Part shown: positions 6,232 to 7,415 of the stretch, one piece after another
Numbering within the stretch: position 1 is the stretch's first letter
Layout of the letters: every line of letters begins with the position of its first letter
Assembly: GCA_964652825.1 (NCBI GenBank)
Contig: CAZZCU010000054.1
Location: 1 to 7,415 of the forward strand
DNA: 7,415 nt
Reading direction: 5' to 3'
Source of the DNA: CAZZCU01 sp964652825
Lineage (GTDB): Bacteria; Bdellovibrionota_B; Oligoflexia; Oligoflexales; CAZZCU01
Position numbers and translations under genes: made by a program
The notes under the pieces: generated by a model
Database searches by the model: none
The model's input: the letters and a program-made list of their open reading frames with translations, nothing else
Told to the model about the DNA's origin: nothing

Positions 6232-6261
6232 TTGTCGCGACAGATGAGTTTTTCCTACTAT
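6232..6261 (+). promoter_or_regulatory. Possible promoter with a palindromic operator-like site before the RGG-like gene
   Basis: TGTCGCGACA (6233-6242) is a perfect ten-base palindrome in the 72-base gap. It overlaps a possible -35, TTGTCG (6232-6237), which is 18 bases from a possible -10, TACTAT (6256-6261), each four of six consensus bases. A repressor bound there would cover the -35. The palindrome is certain; promoter and operator are inferences. Confidence 0.3.
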
Positions 6262-6278
6262 CATCTTGATGGAGTCTA

Positions 6279-7262
6279 TTGCCGTTGAAAGTCAAAGAAC
6301 GTTTTAAAGCCGCCGAAAATAGTGACGTACCCTTAGATTATTTTTTATTTTCCTGTTACGAAGCTGAAACCACGCATCGTAACGCCAAGAAAGATAATCC
6401 CCTCACCTGGCCATCGATCAGCGATTTGAGCCCCGACGAAACCGACGTCGAGCAATTACGTGATGTGATTCAGGACCTTCTAAGCTGGTATGCGGCGCAA
6501 TTCCCCCAGCTAAAGTCACTAAATGTTATTAATTTTGGTCGTCTTGCCGAAGTCGTTGAGCCGGTGGCGAAATTGAGCATTGATGTGCGTGCTATCGCCG
6601 AGAAGCTAACCGGCCTTGAATTTCACATTGGTGCCAGCAACGAGAATGCCTCTGACATCAGACATCAGAGGATTTGGGATGCTTTGCAGGAGTTTATTTC
6701 GCAAATTTTCCGTCAACATCAGGGACTATATCTGAAGTACCTGCAATGGTGTTATGAGGCCTCGAAAGACGAAGTTTATGAATTGGGAAGCCGTCCGCCC
6801 GTGGGCCGTTTCGCGCCGCCAATGCGCTCTCGTTTTGGCGGCGATCGCGATCGAGGCGGTGGTGGTGACCGGGGTCCTCGGCAGCAATCGTCGCACCATG
6901 ATCGACCGCAGCGTGGCGGGCGAGGCGATGGCGATCGTGGCCGTGATCGGCACCAGGGGCGCCGTGATCAGGGTGGTCCGCGGCGTGGTCACGGCGGTGG
7001 TGGCAGGGATCGCGATGGTCATCGCGGTAATAATAACAATGGTACCGAGGTGGCTCTGGCCGAAGTCATGGATGCGGTCCAACGCATGCGTGAAGACACC
7101 TCTCTTAGCGAAATTCCGCTTAAACCAGCAAATAGTTTTAATCGTCGCCTGCAACATGAGCAGATCAAAAGCTCGGGTTTCTTCTCGTCTTCGGCAGGTG
7201 AAGGGCCTAGCCGCGCCGTTGTTATTAGTCGCGCGGAGCGTGAATCAACCGGAGAATCATAA
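6279..7262 (+). CDS. Unknown protein with an RGG/DRGG-rich disordered segment, possibly RNA-binding
   Basis: A 327-residue cytosolic protein in three parts. Residues 1-170 look folded and helical, with no family I recognise (landmarks LDYFLFSCYEAE, TWPSISDLSP, YLKYLQWCYEASKDEVYELG). Residues about 182-254 are low complexity, made almost only of Arg, Gly, Asp, His and Gln, with repeated RGG, DRGG, RGGRG and GDRGRDR units, ending NNNNG. Residues 255-327 form a short helix (AEVMDAVQRMRED) and a Ser-rich tail. Arg/Gly-rich tracts of this kind often bind RNA or drive self-association; that role is inferred here. There is no in-frame ATG near the 5' end. The start is TTG at 6279, with TGGAG four bases before it, or TTG at 6285, with ten-base spacing. 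It follows the rhodanese gene by 72 bases and its stop directly abuts the next gene's GTG. The low-complexity stretch also creates long empty frames in other phases, which are not genes. Confidence 0.82.
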   Translation: MPLKVKERFKAAENSDVPLDYFLFSCYEAETTHRNAKKDNPLTWPSISDLSPDETDVEQLRDVIQDLLSWYAAQFPQLKSLNVINFGRLAEVVEPVAKLSIDVRAIAEKLTGLEFHIGASNENASDIRHQRIWDALQEFISQIFRQHQGLYLKYLQWCYEASKDEVYELGSRPPVGRFAPPMRSRFGGDRDRGGGGDRGPRQQSSHHDRPQRGGRGDGDRGRDRHQGRRDQGGPRRGHGGGGRDRDGHRGNNNNGTEVALAEVMDAVQRMREDTSLSEIPLKPANSFNRRLQHEQIKSSGFFSSSAGEGPSRAVVISRAERESTGES

Positions 7263-7415
7263 GTGCCCGCCGTTTCCTTGTCCGACAAAGTAGTGCTGGT
7301 CACTGGCGCTTCGTCGGGCATTGGTGCCGCGGTTGCGGAGATTTTCGCCGAGCAAGGTTGTCATCTTGTTATTGGCGCTCGTCGTCTGGATCGCCTACAA
7401 ACGCTCGCTGAGAAT
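7263..7415 (+). CDS. Short-chain dehydrogenase/reductase, N-terminal part only, cut by the window end
   Basis: The frame is open from a GTG at 7263 to the last base, giving 51 residues. It begins PAVSLSDKVVLVTGASSGIG, where TGASSGIG (14-21) is the TGxxxGxG dinucleotide-binding motif of classical short-chain dehydrogenases. The second strand ends VIGARRLDRL, and the Arg pair there usually indicates NADP(H) over NAD(H). The catalytic Tyr and Lys and the substrate region lie beyond the window, so the substrate is unknown. GTG is the codon immediately after the TAA of the RGG-like gene, with GGAG eight bases upstream (7251-7254) inside that gene's end, so translation is probably coupled. The family is sure; length and specificity are not visible. 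Confidence 0.92.
   Translation, partial: MPAVSLSDKVVLVTGASSGIGAAVAEIFAEQGCHLVIGARRLDRLQTLAEN

Noticed and set aside
6654..6667. Tandem repeat GACATCA x2
   Set aside because: Only two seven-base copies inside a coding region; likely chance.
6726..7157. 143-codon minus-strand frame and a 179-codon plus-strand frame (6754-7293) over the Arg/Gly-rich segment
   Set aside because: Low-complexity GC-rich codons lack stops in all phases; the translated products are Ile/Thr/Ala- or Val-rich nonsense without ribosome sites.

Overview
The window reads as a stretch of bacterial chromosome from a Gram-negative proteobacterium, probably a gammaproteobacterium. I infer this from clear Shine-Dalgarno sites, sigma70-like boxes, frequent GTG and TTG starts, and a protein with a typical Sec signal peptide. 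I cannot name the species. Base composition looks balanced throughout. I see no rRNA, tRNA, CRISPR array, transposase or integrase.

Layout. Positions 76-2023 (+) hold a two-gene unit: a ParB/sulfiredoxin-fold protein resembling IbrB, then a PAPS-reductase-like ATP pyrophosphatase resembling IbrA, 10 bases apart. It meets, tail to tail, an ALDH3-type aldehyde dehydrogenase (2050-3426, -). That gene is divergent from a DPM1-like family 2 glycosyltransferase (3490-4245, +) across a 63-base promoter gap. The glycosyltransferase is convergent with an unrecognised secreted protein with six cysteines (4257-5372, -). A roughly 200-base divergent control region follows. The rest runs on the plus strand: a 107-residue helical protein of unknown function, a single-domain rhodanese, a protein with a long Arg/Gly/Asp-rich disordered middle, and the first 51 codons of a short-chain dehydrogenase cut by the window edge.

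How the genes may work together. The Ibr-like pair is the main accessory candidate. In Escherichia coli the homologous pair activates eib genes, and the proteins combine a ParB-like fold with a sulfur-nucleotide enzyme fold, so a role in regulation or in nucleic-acid chemistry is plausible but unproven. The 107-residue protein and the rhodanese are 17 bases apart and probably co-transcribed. The RGG-like protein has its own possible promoter overlapped by a perfect palindrome, and the dehydrogenase start lies directly after its stop codon. The aldehyde dehydrogenase, glycosyltransferase and secreted protein look like separate transcription units with no evident shared pathway.

Starts were moved from the longest open frame to a better-supported internal start for the ParB-like, PAPS-reductase-like, aldehyde dehydrogenase and secreted genes. 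The reason is given in each entry.
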